64,000 nucleotides of DNA, taken from positions 124,001 through 188,000 of the forward strand of contig CBFFRP010000645.1 in NCBI GenBank assembly GCA_965644295.1, in the 5' to 3' direction. Numbering within the stretch: the stretch's first letter is position 1; each line of letters begins with the position of its first letter. Position numbers and translations under genes: made by a program. This stretch comes from Paraphysomonas bandaiensis. Its lineage: Eukaryota; Chrysophyceae. Positions 10,812 to 23,085 of this stretch are shown in pieces. The notes under the pieces are model-generated. The model ran no database searches. It was not told the origin of the DNA and worked only from the letters and a program-made list of their open reading frames with translations.

Positions 10812-13763
10812 TCACTTTCGCACCGGGGATTTCATTACTGGGCTGGCCATATGCATTGTGCCCATGCGCATAGACGTGCGCATGCTCATACGCACACTAT
10901 TCCTCATGCTCATTCTTGTACTCATAGTGCTGCTGATTTTCATAACAGTGTCATAGAAAGTGCGAAACTCGTCAAACCCAACTTTTCCACTAGACTGAAA
11001 CGACATAGCGTTGAACACATTTTCGATATCGTTAAGTTCTTCTTCGATATTTAGAATTAAGTCATCGCTACCTTCGTCCATACATATCGCAGCCTCCTCT
11101 TCGAACATAGTGCGGAACATTGCGTCCATTTCATCTTTCGTAATCACTCCGTCTTGGTTCATGTCGAACTTCAAGAAACACACGAAGGCATCATCAATCT
11201 GATCAGATATCGAACACATGGACATCAGAGTGAGGATCAGCTCTTGATAAGAAAGGGGTGCGTCAGAGCCGTCGCACAATTTAGAATATATCTCGGCGCT
11301 AGCAAGCTCTGGCATGGCATTGTTCCTAACAAGTTCAGAAAATCCTTCATATGACACAGTATCGCGATGAGTTTTAGCGGAATGAAGTCCCTCCAAGAGT
11401 GTTGTTTTCAGAGCCCCAGCACGGATACGCGCATAGCTTTCATCTTTGAGAGAGACAATGGCTTCCAGGATCGATTCAGCACGAAGAGTCCGGTCATACT
11501 CCTCGTCGTCGTCATCTTGAAGGCTACGTAGCATTTTGCGAACGTTTCGCCTTACTGCAAGTTTTTGTATACGCTCAACATATTCGCCGTCAAATTGAGT
11601 ACCTTGTCGGGTAGTATCCGGGGCTGCCAGCCACTCGTGCTCAAGAATCTCTGAGCCACATATTCGTTCAGCTGGCTTAAGAGTAAATATGCGGCGTATC
11701 AAATCTTTGCACGCATCTGATCGGTTGTCCCATTGACCGCCAGACATAGGTGAGTACTTTCCTTTTCGAATATTAAAACTAGAAATATTGAAAGGAAGCT
11801 TTCCACAAAGCAATGTGTACAAGACAACACCAGCTTGCCAGATATCGCTCTTGGCAGAAAATGTGGCTTTCCCCGAAGTCGGAATCGACTCAGGGGCAAA
11901 GTAACCAATCGTTCCAGTGGACTGACCCTTAAATTCACTCTTACCATCATCAAGAGACACAAGAAGCCCAAAATCGATCAGTTTGATATGCCCGCACGAA
12001 GAAATCATAATGTTATCAACCTTTAAGTCCCTAACACAAAATAAAATTACAATGCAAGCAGCTCAATACTGTCACCATAAATGCAATATCATGCACGAAA
12101 TAATCATCCACACACCTATGTAGATAGCCCCTGTCATGAAGGCTCATCAAGACCGTAATTAGCTCTCTGAACACCCTGCGGATCGTATCCTCCGCAGATG
12201 CAGTCGTACTCAAATATGACAGCAAATCCGTCTCCAAATGCTCCATAACAATAACTGCAGAAATTTTCAGAGCATGGAACGATGAATCTCACAATAACAA
12301 TGCACCACGTTCATCAGCCAGATCATATCGACTACACAATATACAATATATAGTATCTTGACATATGCTGTAATGTAACTGTAGTAGCAATACTTGTTAA
12401 TAAATATACCTGGAAAATCTCCCAAGTAATTCTTATTGGGTAGCATACCCTCCACTGTATCATAGAAAAAGCCTTCCAGCTGAACAAAACCATCTACACC
12501 CTTCAACTGAGACATAACATCCACCTCAGCCTCTAGTATACTAAGCGACTCCGGATTTCGTTTAGAATAACCAAAAAATTTCAAAGCAACTTTCTTTTGT
12601 GTAGTCTTCAGAGTAGCAGGGATCACAATACCATATCCTCCAGTACCACATATCTCATCCACGTTAATAACATAGTCCTCTGGATTCACCACAAGATGAT
12701 TAAAACGATCTGGATGTATGGGAGTTGCAACAGGTTCTGATTTACATGCAGATGTTGGAGAATATACAGATTGTACACTGTATTGATCATGATATGATGA
12801 AGTTCTAATATCCTTACAATCAATATGTAATTGTGATCTATTTGAATGTACTTCATCTGATATATCAGTGTATTTCATATGATTTGATTGTATATTACAA
12901 TCATTATCATCTGTATGAGATATCTGTATATTCGTATGTATATTCCCACAATATTGAAATGCTTGAATCCACATATTCATATGTTGTAAATCAAGTGCTG
13001 CAAGTGTTAATCTTTCATCTTCAAATGGATTTATAGGACATATGATTTCAAAAGAAAATAATCTTCCGGAACGTTCTTTAGGTACTTGATGTACTGTACA
13101 ATTTGATACTATAATTGATCCACGTAGTGAGTATTTTCTATAGGATACATACATAGTATTACATACATAACTTAAGAGAGAATACATATATATATGATAC
13201 TGCAGTACATTACACAAGATACAGCAGTACACCATGATACAGCAGTACATAAAGATACATACATTACACAAGATATAGCAGTACACCATGATATAGCAGT
13301 ACATAAAGATACATACATTACACATGATGATACTGCAGTACATTACACATACTATAGCAGTACATATGATACATACATTACACAAGATACAGCAGTACAC
13401 ATGCTATAGCAGTACATACATACCCGTGATTATGAGCATAATACTGAAGTGTTCCAGTATGAGTGTCCAATTTACAGTATCTGTGTCCCCATCTATATAT
13501 AGAGAGAGTGTGTGTATTTATATATAGGAATATACGTATATAATATTCACTTACGGTTTAATAAAAGATACACTTTTTCCTCTACCTCGTTTATATAAAT
13601 ACCCTTCAACTATCCTCTGTATTGGCGTATCTATAGGTAATGAAGTCTCTGTAGGATCTGTTGTATGAAATACACTCTGTGGGATAGTAATTGAATTATC
13701 ATTAACCTCCGCTGTACGAAGAGATTTTCGTGTAAATTGAGTAATCTTATCTCGAAATGACAT
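10812..13763 (-). CDS. PH domain - Ser/Thr kinase (CAMK/CDPK-like) - EF-hand protein
   Basis: Five exons: 13763-13555, 13492-13424, 13137-12410, 12254-12116 and 12030-10812. They sum to 2364 nt, or 787 aa. Splicing rebuilds the PH core (KPWGHRYCKL at the exon 1/2 junction) and the catalytic HRDLKVDN at the exon 4/5 junction. The PH domain spans about 53-160. The kinase spans about 250-515: GTGGYG at 257, Lys279 in VALKFF, H381-R382-D383, D401-F402-G403 and APE near 427-429. An acidic, helical segment with a DDDDEE run follows. One canonical EF-hand starts at D671 (DMNQDGVITKDE); a second near 725 has lost its ligands (SFQSSGKVGFDE). The tail is an Arg/Met/Ser repeat. Inference: a calcium-responsive kinase recruited to phosphoinositide membranes. 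The order differs from the plant CDPK layout (no PH, four EF-hands). Confidence 0.88.
13138..13423 (-). repeat. Minisatellite filling intron 2 of the kinase gene
   Basis: The 286-nt intron is largely imperfect ~53-bp repeats built from GCAGTACA, CATGATA, AAAGATACATACATTACAC (+ strand). On the coding strand the repeated GTATGTAT word matches the intron's own donor (GTATGTATGTAC). Confidence 0.8.
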
Positions 13764-14375
13764 GAGTAATAATCTGTATATATATCATATATGCATATAT
13801 GTGAATAGTATAGCAGTCAACTCCTATCACACCATGCATATTCCAGCAATAATTGGTGATCAACGGACACATCCAACTATACACTGTACAGCAGAGGTTT
13901 ACATATAATTCAGTGTTTTTTTGTATATTTCTTCTTTATATCATTGAAAAGTCATCGTTTTTTCATTAAAAAGTCACTTTTTTCACTTTTCACTGAAAAA
14001 ACGATGACTTTTCAATGAAATAAATGCACAACCACCCCCACATCTAAAATCCATGAAATATATAAAAACTCCAACACATCCTATAAAATCGATAACCATA
14101 CAGTGTCCACCATACAGCAGAATCGTATATCCCCATTTTTTTTGTTATCTGAAGTTTTCATATATTCAGTGTTTTTTTGTTTATTTCTTGGGGGTTTTAT
14201 ATACTTCATGGATTTTAGATCTGTATATAGCGGATTTTCATAGTTCACTCACAATATATCACGAATTTTAGATATTTGCTTCCAGATTTTGGTGTACATG
14301 TGTATTCTCCTTTAGCTTTTCCTCACTTTTTTGATGAAAGTGCGGAATACTCGAATCTGGTACACCAAAATTATA
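13764..14375. other. Intergenic region upstream of the kinase, with repeats
   Basis: No recognised gene. Holds the 25-bp inverted repeat at 13941-14018, a direct repeat TTCAGTGTTTTTTTGT at about 13909 and 14165, and an ATTTTGGTGTAC inverted pair near 14286 and 14360-14372. Confidence 0.5.
13941..14018. repeat. Perfect 25-bp inverted repeat (hairpin)
   Basis: The left arm at 13941-13965 and right arm at 13994-14018 are exact reverse complements over 25 bases, separated by a 28-nt AT-rich loop that repeats part of the arm (AAAAAGTCAC). It could be a fold-back element remnant or a structured transcript end. Confidence 0.9.
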
Positions 14376-14588
14376 ATGGACTTTACCCAAATTCTACAAC
14401 AGCATTGTGGAGCCCACTCCCATTATACAGATAGCCATGTACACAGTACACTAGAGTGTTCATCAGTAAGACTTTCAAGTTCTATAGCACATAAGATTGA
14501 AGATATTATCATCTCAATACAATTATCAGTTACACACTCAATAGTGTTGCATTCACTTGTATCTGATATAGTAAACTCGTGTTGCTAT
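14376..14588 (+). CDS. Possible first exon of an unrecognised gene
   Basis: An ATG at 14376 opens 71 codons of non-repetitive, helix-prone sequence (IAHKIEDIIISIQLSVTHSI...LVSDIVNSCC). It then meets a plausible donor GTATGTATG at 14589 in phase 0. No downstream exon could be joined with confidence and no domain was recognised. It may be an unknown small gene or a chance ORF. Confidence 0.22.
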
Positions 14589-15955
14589 GTATGTATGTAT
14601 ATATGCACTCTATTAGTACCATACATCACCTACTGTATAGTGTAGTATACAGCTGTATATCATCAAGCCAACCTTTCAGTCCAACGACTCTCAATCTCTT
14701 TCTATATATATATATACATATGAGGATGTGTTTCTCTTTGTTTCACATCTGAACCTCCTCATATTAACATATCCTGATAGACTTTACAGAATATTTCAGA
14801 TAAAGGGTTGTTGGAAGTAGTATGTAAGTTTGCTAAAGAGTTGTGAGAGTTTGCTTTCATGTCACAACTTTGTTTATAACTTCGAAATAATTCATCCCCG
14901 TATGCGATACATGATACCAGTTGTCAGATAGGAGTGGACTGTATAGGAGCTGCATATTACCCTATGCAGCTAAGTAGTAGCATACAGTGTATGTGAATTG
15001 TGAACAGTAAGCTACTGTATGATAGTATAGTATTCCATTACTCGATGTGATGACATTATAAATCATAAATGTATACAATGCAATATATGGTATCTTAGAG
15101 TAATGTAAGGACATACATACGGCTAAGGTGTAGTCTGGGCGTACTCCAGTGATAATAAGAACAAATGGAAACATGAGTCACTAATATCACCGATAAGAAT
15201 CTCTAATAGCATTAAGTTGTATTACTCTACTCTACATCGAATTGCTAATTCGTGAAATGTCCAACAATAGAAGAGCATCACTGTTGTATTTGCAAATAGG
15301 AGTAAATGTCTTGTAACAGAACGTAATGATTACTCAATGCTTTAATTATAATTAGTAACATTGAGATCAGTACCACTTATAATCCATTTGTTGAATTACC
15401 TAGTCACACTAAGTTTGGTGTAAAATCCTAATCATAGTAATACATAATTCAATATCATCTAGTAGTTAAAGTCAAATTATTAGCAATAGGCGTTTAAGAA
15501 TCAAAACTAATATAGGAGTGCAATTTAACAATTTAAGTAACTTGTGCTTAACTTTGATATCCTACTACTGCTTGTGCGTCACCGCAAGCACCAAAGTGCA
15601 ACCTGATATCTTTTGAGTTCTCAGCGTTGATACAGTTGTGCCAGTCGTGACACCTTCTTGCGTTGCGCAGTCGCATCAAAACCAGTTATGAGTAGGGTCA
15701 CTTCAGTACTATATTCTGTGTCTTGTACCTTATTATTGGTTCGGAGTGTTTTGTGTTATTGCCAACCATGACTATAATGTGGTTGTAAGGTATAAAACCG
15801 ACTGTAATGTAAACAACACCAAATTGCTACACCTATGTCTTATTTCTTATTACAACACTGCAACCCAACAAAATCTGATTCGATGATCGAACTATAAAAT
15901 ATCAACATAATCCAGTTTCTTGTGATAGGCCGCTTCTACATTACATGCAGTCAGC
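14589..15955. other. Intergenic, mostly featureless
   Basis: No coding exon recognised. Contains dispersed-repeat fragments near 15380-15500 (shared CCTAGTCAC word with 27590-27760) and at 15541-15600. Confidence 0.4.
15541..15600 (-). repeat. Inverted copy of the repeat fragment at 2683-2760
   Basis: Read on the minus strand, a 26-base core matches 2683-2708 with two differences (GTGCTTGCGG(T/C)GACGCAC). A looser match follows (AGTAGGATA, AAGTT, GCAC). This indicates a dispersed repeat shared with the flank of the copia element. Confidence 0.6.
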
Positions 15956-18205
15956 TCATGCGCTCTGAGGAGGGTTATGCCTCTGGCTGCGTGACTGACG
16001 TCCCCCGCCTCTTCCACCTCGCCTGCTGTGACCCCCTCTGTCACCTTTCTTTCCCCCGTCAGATTGGTCTGATAAAATGCAACCAATTACATAAACATCA
16101 CGACCAGAAAAATTCATGCTAAGGCAGCAGTGCACAGTGACAATAGAAAAACAACTGACCTATTCCCGATCCCCCCGAGGTACCAGAGTCTTCATTTTGC
16201 TGTTGCCTTTTATTGGGTGGTGGTCTGGCCTTCTTGGGTCTGCGGGGAGCTGATTTTTGGGATGAATTGTCACTTCCGGCCCCTGGCTTTGCTGCTGTAT
16301 CAGACCCACTCGGCAGTTTAGACTCAGACTTCGTGTCCAATGAACCTCCATCTTCAGCCTGAGGTTTCTTCAGTAGCATCTTGACAACGCGGGCACCTGA
16401 TGCAGGCTCCGAACCGTCATCTCGTTTCTACATTAACATAGGTCAGCTCAACAATTGATTTAAGAGAAATACCAAACAGCAACACCATTTCTATTTCGAA
16501 AGAGCATATTACCTTGAGAAGAACTGTAGGTTTGGACACACCTCCGGCAGTAGAGTCTGTATATCAAGAATTCAAGTATCAGCAATATAATGACACCAGT
16601 CAACGAACCGAGAAGGCAAAATAGGTGTGACACAACGCAACGGCAAAATAACGATAAAAGTGCACAGCTCACCTTTCCCTTTGCTGGATCCTTTCTTTTC
16701 ATTAGATGATTTCGATTTCGCCCCAGAACCCTTCGATTGGGCTCTAAGTGACTTCTTCTTTTCAAAAGCCGCTCGATTCTCCGCCTGTTTCTTCCTAGCT
16801 TTTTCTTTCAGGAACTGTAGCAGGGGGTTGAACTGTACATCGAAAACATTTAAAACTACAGTTTAAACCACTGTCACACCACTTTCTGTGGATCTGGACA
16901 TCACAAAGGAAACAATACTGTGTCAATACTCAAGGCATATCAAGTCAGTTATCAACACATCAAGGCCGAAGCACATATTAGAGAATATACCCTACCTTTG
17001 CAGGATCGTGCTTCTCAGCCTTTTTCCCCTCAGCAGTGGCTGCTAATTTCTCTCGTTGGTCAAGTTGAACCTCTGCGCTGGGCACAGTCGTTGGAGGAGC
17101 CTTCATTCGCTCGCAAAACGCCGCAAAGTCAGAATCAGACGACACAGTTCCATTAAGTCTATCTATCCGACCCTGAACACACAAATAGTCATTAAAGGCA
17201 TATCAGTAAAACTTTCGAAATAAGTAATCGTATAACTACCCATACAGAATACATTATTCTAGGTAGCAGCATACATGCCGACTGAGTAATGGAGGTGATA
17301 GTACATACAGTGAGTTCATATGAAGATAAATATAACATTCGATTTACACAGTACCTTGGCTTTGTATCGCTTCTGATAAGGAGCTAAGGAAACTATCGGT
17401 TGGGCATCTTCTACATCGCCTATTATTCACATTAGGGGGTTATATCACCACAATATATTACATCACCATAATAAATATATCACCATAGCATATTATAAAA
17501 CACCAGCGATATATAACTATAGGGGTATATATAGCTAAAATATAACTACAAAATTACTATATAACTATAGAGGTATATGTAACTATATAACTATAGGGTT
17601 ATATAACTATATGAAATATACTACATACAATATAACTATAGGGGTAACATAACTACAGGGTAATACGACTATATAGCTATAGGGGTATACATAACACATA
17701 TATAACTATATGTATATATAACTAGAGGGGTATATATAGCTATAGGGGTACATTATATAACAGATCTACAGTAGTTTACCTGGTAAAAACTGCACACGTG
17801 ATGGACAATCTCGCATAAAAGTAACCAATGCATCATCATTATCAATACTAATAAATCCTGCAGCACTAATCGGTCCTCTTTTACGACTATATTAATACAA
17901 ATTTGTAATATTTTTTTATAAGACAAAAATTAAAATTTTACATACCTTAATTTTCCAGGCATAAAATGTAATATTTGTACATTCTCTGATGGAATATTTA
18001 ATGACAAAATTACATTATTTAAACATTCTTTAAAATTATTTTCAGTAAAATTATTTGATGGAAGTTTACGTATAATAATTTTATAAAATTTCTTTTTAAT
18101 TTCTTCTTTGGATTTTATATTCCGTTTTCTTGGAAATTTATTTCCTTTCTTTCCTTTATTTCCATCCTCAGTTTTTTCATTCATAGATATATGCTCTTCT
18201 GTCAT
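15956..18205 (-). CDS. UPF3: UPF3-like nonsense-mediated mRNA decay factor
   Basis: Eight exons: 18205-17946, 17886-17780, 17419-17355, 17172-16996, 16832-16673, 16556-16513, 16427-16160 and 16068-15956. They total 1194 nt, or 397 aa, with all phases consistent. After a Lys-rich start, residues ~40-150 resemble the Smg4/UPF3 RRM-like domain that binds UPF2: FYKIIIRKLPSNNFTENNF ... GFISIDNDDALVTFM ... IVSLAPYQKRYK. The APYQK strand and the later FNPLLQFLKEKARKKQ basic helix match UPF3 family patterns. The C-terminal half is Lys/Ser/Gly-rich, and the last exon encodes an RGG-type tail (HSRRGGRGGGRQSRS) suited to RNA or exon-junction binding. Expected role: a bridge between UPF2 and exon junctions in the nucleus and cytoplasm. 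Low complexity makes distant homology harder, so the name is probable rather than certain. Confidence 0.75.
17420..17779 (-). repeat. AT-rich minisatellite in UPF3 intron 2
   Basis: Intron 2 (360 nt) contains a dozen or so imperfect copies of a TATAACTATAGGGGTATA-type unit between about 17440 and 17760. The donor GTAAAC is outside the repeat. Confidence 0.8.
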
Positions 18206-18284
18206 TGTAATATATGAATATGTATGTATAGGGAATGGAAGAGAAGTGAGAGTACGTGAATTGAATGAAGTGTAATGAAGAATG

Positions 18285-18904
18285 AAGTGTATGTATGTAT
18301 GTATGTATGTATGTATGTATGTATGTATGTATGTATGTATGTATGTATGTATGTATGTATGTATGTATGTATGTATGTATGTATGTATGTATGTATGTAT
18401 GTCTGTATGTATGTATGTATGTATGTATGTATGTATGTATGTATGTATGTATGTATGTATGTATGTATGTATGTATGTATGTATGTATGTCTGTATGTAT
18501 GTATGTATGTACATGTATGTATGTATGTATGTATGTATGTATGTATGTATGTATGTATGTATGTATGTATGTATGTATGTATGTATGTATGTATGTATGT
18601 ATGTATGTATGTATGTATGTATGTATGTATGTATGTATGTATGTATGTATGTATGTATGTATGTATGTATGTATGTATGTATGTATGTATGTATGTATGT
18701 ATGTATGTATGTATGTATGTATGTATGTATGTATGTATGTATGTATGTATGTATGTATGTATGTATGTATGTATATATGTATGTATGTATGTACTGTATG
18801 TATGTATGTATGTATGTATGTATGTATGTATGTATGTATGTATGTATGTATGTATGTATGTATGTATGTATGTATGTATGTATGTATGTATGTATGTACA
18901 TATG
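18285..18904. repeat. (GTAT)n tetranucleotide microsatellite, about 0.6 kb
   Basis: About 150 GTAT units with rare interruptions (GTCTGTAT at 18401 and 18490, GTACATGT at 18509, GTATATATG near 18772, GTACTGTATG near 18791). It starts 80 bp upstream of the UPF3 start codon, so it occupies the promoter or 5'UTR. Confidence 0.99.
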
Positions 18905-20942
18905 TAGGGTTTTATTGGAAATTTATGGGGTATATATGCAATACAGAGTTTTTTGTAGAAGAAATGGTGTTATTTGCAGGTGTGTGGTGTTTATCACTAC
19001 TCTGCAGTTGTTGTGTTGTACACAGGAGTTGTACTCTGCTGTATACCCATCAACTGCTGCATATGATATGACATGGTTTATATTGATCAGATAATACATA
19101 TAGGTATACAGAAAATACAGAGAATTCACAGCAAGGCACATACACGTCTCGGCGCATAGCTAACTCTACTATGCATCACTGCATCACATGAGCTCCTTAG
19201 TATATACGACAAGATGCTATTCCAGCATATCAGTCTTCATTATCAAGATAGAAATCTATATCCCTCTTCATTATTATTTCAATAATATGATTGTTTGATG
19301 TGTACTGTATATAGGACAGTGGAGTTTCTAATGTCCCATAAGGACATAGAAACTGTAATTGATTGAATTAATACAGATCAAATACATGTTCTTCGAAACA
19401 CAAGAAATAGCAGCTGATTTTCATCATTAAATCGATTAAGGTATTCATCAGGGGGTTTTGTTCAGGTTTCCATTCGGATAACTCCGTTCAATCACGCCTC
19501 TAAAGTCAGGAAGGGTCCGCGTATGAGTCTATCGTGATGCTCACTTGATTATTAACTAACTGAAGTATCATCACTATTATACAGAGTATCTGTTATGAGT
19601 ACAGCTTCTATGGATATCAGAAGTCGCAGTAAATTAAACTTGGTGAGATCATCTTGTTAATTCATCCATCATATGGAAAATGTTGCATATCTATGGGCCC
19701 CTTGCTTAATAGATCTACTTGGGCACGTTGACTATACGTAAAAGTTATTATGGGCTTTAAGTTCTGCAGTTTCCCACACTTTTTCTTTTGAAGAACGTAC
19801 TTGCGAAACTTGCAAAATGTTTGACACAGAACCCTCATGATACCAGATCAACTGCCGATGACATTCCACTTGTTTGACACGCGAAAGTAATTCATACAAT
19901 GATAGGTATTGACCTGATAGTAGTATTGCTTTTACATTGAGCGATAATCATGAGCTATATCTTATTGTGGTTGTGGGGGTGGAATGAGAAAAGAACACTT
20001 TGCATTGGCTGGATATACCACTTCATCGACTGGTTAATTTTCTCAGGGGTCGTAACATGTATATATGTATATTGCAGCATATGTATATATATGACTGCAT
20101 ATGTGTATATATATTACTGTGTCTATCCCAACCTCTTCTCAGAGATCAGTTCCACACTGATATATGACATGACTGTATTGTTTCCCATAACGTTACAATA
20201 TATTGCAACAGTGTAATACACGCAGTAATATAGTCGTGTATAATACATCTATTAGTATGTATTTGGACCGTAGTATAAGTATAGTAGTATAGTAATATAG
20301 ATGTTGGGCTTCAATACTACTAATCATTTGTGAAATATTGTCCCTGGCTCTGTGGAGCGGATAATAGGAGAATTATTAACCTGGATTAACTTCTTATGTT
20401 ATACTCGCAATCCCTTTCTTCTGTAGCCATCATTGTAGTTATATCAGTGACAGAAACGGTTCTAGACACCTGACCAATGACCAACAGGTAGCTACATTAT
20501 GTCATTATATTCTCTCACTTTGGTGTATAGTGTATATTGATTAGGCTTTGAAGTATGGCTTATCTATTATTAAACGTCGGTAACATAAAATACAGTAAAC
20601 TATTCTCTCATCACCTGCAAAGGCTTGATACATATTGATTTTAGTTAGCTCGAATCTATTGAGGCTTTTTAGCTATAGTAGAGGCACAGCGAATTGGCTG
20701 TTCTTTTGTTATGCATCTTTAAAAAATATTCCGTGTTAAATTAGTTTCAGCTTAGTCAAATACAATGTTAATTAAGTGTGAAAAATTCAACAGTTAGAGA
20801 AATAGGCAGACTTCTGCACAAAAAATATCTAAACGAATACACCCATTTACAAAATGTTGTTGTTATCTACTGCACACCTGTACACTGGCCACAAAACAGC
20901 CCCAAATTCGTAAGACGAAAGAAAATATAACGCGAAAGTATT
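18905..20942. other. 2-kb intergenic region, nothing recognised
   Basis: No ORF with recognisable protein features. The 88-codon ORF at 19950-20216 is translated AT-repeat. A short imperfect hairpin lies at 19324-19353 (GTTTCTAATGTCC paired with GGACATAGAAAC). Confidence 0.4.
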
Positions 20943-21220
20943 TTAACGATGTCTATTGTAGCGTGAACCCGAGCTACGGATAATACACCAACGTCTTCTG
21001 CTACCCCGGAAAGTTAACACACTGCAACGTAAGGGCAATGTCACGAGGCCCATCCTGAACGAAGTGGGTAAATACAGCGCACACAAAGAAAAAGTAGGCA
21101 ATACACCGGCGAAACCACTACTCACAACAGTATAGCGCACACAGGATTTCAAATAAATGATTACATCACACAGGCGACCATATAGCAAAGTACATATATT
21201 CAGGGAGATATAAATCTTAC

Positions 21221-23085
21221 ATATGTTCGAAGGTCTGATCATCGCTGCTTGTGATTTGGGTCTCTTTATTTTGCTTTGTGGTATATGCAATGAAGGCGTC
21301 CCTCCTACAGCATTAAACGATGTCGCCGATTTGAGTTTGACACTACTGATAGATGATTTCCGCAATGGCAGTGTACTCGCTAGGTCTATATCGTACGGCT
21401 CGTCATCGTCGTCATCAACGCAGTCTGTAAGGTGCAGCGGGCGAGAGCTGTGCAAACTGTAGCCTGACTGACTATGAGAGCCATGACGGCCTAAGTGAGT
21501 GCTATCGTATACATCTGTGTGGCTATACGTCGCATCATAGCTATCCTGACTTCCTTCATCCACGTATTCACAGCCTTCAATGTCACAATCCAACGGCTGT
21601 TCCCAGGTGGACTGACCAGTCTCGTTGTTATAGTAGTAATCCGCGCCATCATATGCTGTGCACTTGCTCCAGCTGCTACGTGGTCTCAGACTCGAGCTCT
21701 TCCAGTTGTCCGACACCCTTTGCTGTTGTTTGGACGGTCGGTTTAAGGCATCACCATTACTATCGTATAGTGTGCCTCCACTGTACTCAGTGTCATAATC
21801 GGCATGATCACAATGCGTCACGCCACTATCACCATAGGTGCTTCCGTAGGCGTTAGTATCACTAGTCTTTAGTGTAGCGATTCCAGTAGGTACATGTGTG
21901 TCTTCAAAATCGACGTAGCCATGAGACCACAGAGCATTGTTGTCGACCTGCAAACAGCATCATCAATATAACAGAGTACATAATATACGGGCACGTATTC
22001 ATTATAACCATATCTAACACACATCATACTACACATATCTCACCATATACTATACGGGCACAGATACGGCACTCATCACATTACTATACATAACACCATA
22101 CATCACACTACATACATATCTAACCATCACTACATACCTCTCCATATCCATCTTCATCTTCATCATAGTTCCCATCTATACTATATTTATCTGCCTCTCC
22201 ATCATCATCAGCAGCATCATTATCTATCCAACTTAATGATTTTCTTATATAATTCTCTTCATCATATGATTCATAGATCTCAACATTATCATATGATGTA
22301 TTTTCATGGTCATTCTTTATATACATTGATGTATTATATGATACAGTCGTATGCTCATACTGCTGTTGCTGTATATCATCCTCTGCAGTGTTCCAGGCAC
22401 ACTCTGATCGTTCCTTATGTAGTGTATGAGTATCTTCATCATCTAATGTTTCATATAAAGCACTTGTCATTAAATTATTAGGTATTGAATTGGAATTATT
22501 GGAGACTGGAATTTTCTTTGAATGTTCCTCATTAGAGCCTTGTGTAGATTCCTGTATAGGGTCCAGTATAGGGTCCTGTAGAGAGCCCTGTATAGGGTCC
22601 TGTAGAGAGCCCTGTATAGGGTCCTGTGTAGGGTCCTGTAGAGAGCCCTGTATAGGGTCCTGTATAGGGTCCTGAATGTCAGCCAATTGACCATCCGGTT
22701 GATTACAAGAAGTTTGATCATCTTCACAGGTCACTGATTCATTGTATGATTTATCAGTATGTGAATATGATATTGATTTCTTCATATCTTTCATAGTCAT
22801 ATCCATATATGTAATACATGTATTATCATGTGTATTAGGTGTATGTATATCATCTATAGGTAATGGTTTCATACTACTACTTGCATGTGATGTCATATCA
22901 GTAGTCTCACTATGTATACTTATACGATGTATTACAGGAGGTTTATTGATCACAACACATTCATTGACTTCATCACTATCATAACTTAAACCTTGTTGTG
23001 ACCGGACAACTGATACAGTACTGTATTCCGTTGTTACAGCAATTTTACGTCGTGATATATCAAAACATTTAAACCAACTTTTCAT
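21221..23085 (-). CDS. WW-domain acidic, Ser-rich protein (C-terminus unresolved)
   Basis: Exon 1 is 23085-22138 (316 codons, donor GTATGT). Exon 2 is 21947-21221 (acceptor TTTGCAG; donor GTAAGA probable), giving at least 558 residues. One WW domain lies at about 407-434: W409, the YYYNN aromatic strand and STWEQP with W431 and P434. The 22-residue Trp spacing is canonical, so it should bind proline-rich partners. The rest is acidic, Ser/Asp/Tyr-rich and probably disordered; the N-terminus is basic (MKSWFKCFDISRRK). Residues ~135-180 are an IQDPIQGSL-type tandem repeat. The last exon could not be settled: reading through 21221 gives an unlikely Cys/Leu-rich tail, while a short exon near 20878 would end three codons later. 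I do not recognise the family beyond WW. Confidence 0.7.
22545..22680 (-). repeat. In-frame coding minisatellite in the WW gene
   Basis: Imperfect 12- and 27-bp modules (TGTATAGGGTCC, TGTAGAGAGCCC on the + strand) are tandemly arranged and preserve frame, encoding alternating QDPI and QGSL motifs. Confidence 0.9.

Noticed and set aside
16130-16866. + strand ORFs opposite the UPF3 exons
   Set aside because: Shadows; the minus-strand exons join in phase over eight exons and give a coherent family pattern.
19950-20216. 88-codon + strand ORF
   Set aside because: Rich in Tyr/Ile/Val from TATA-type sequence, no domain, no supporting splice signals.
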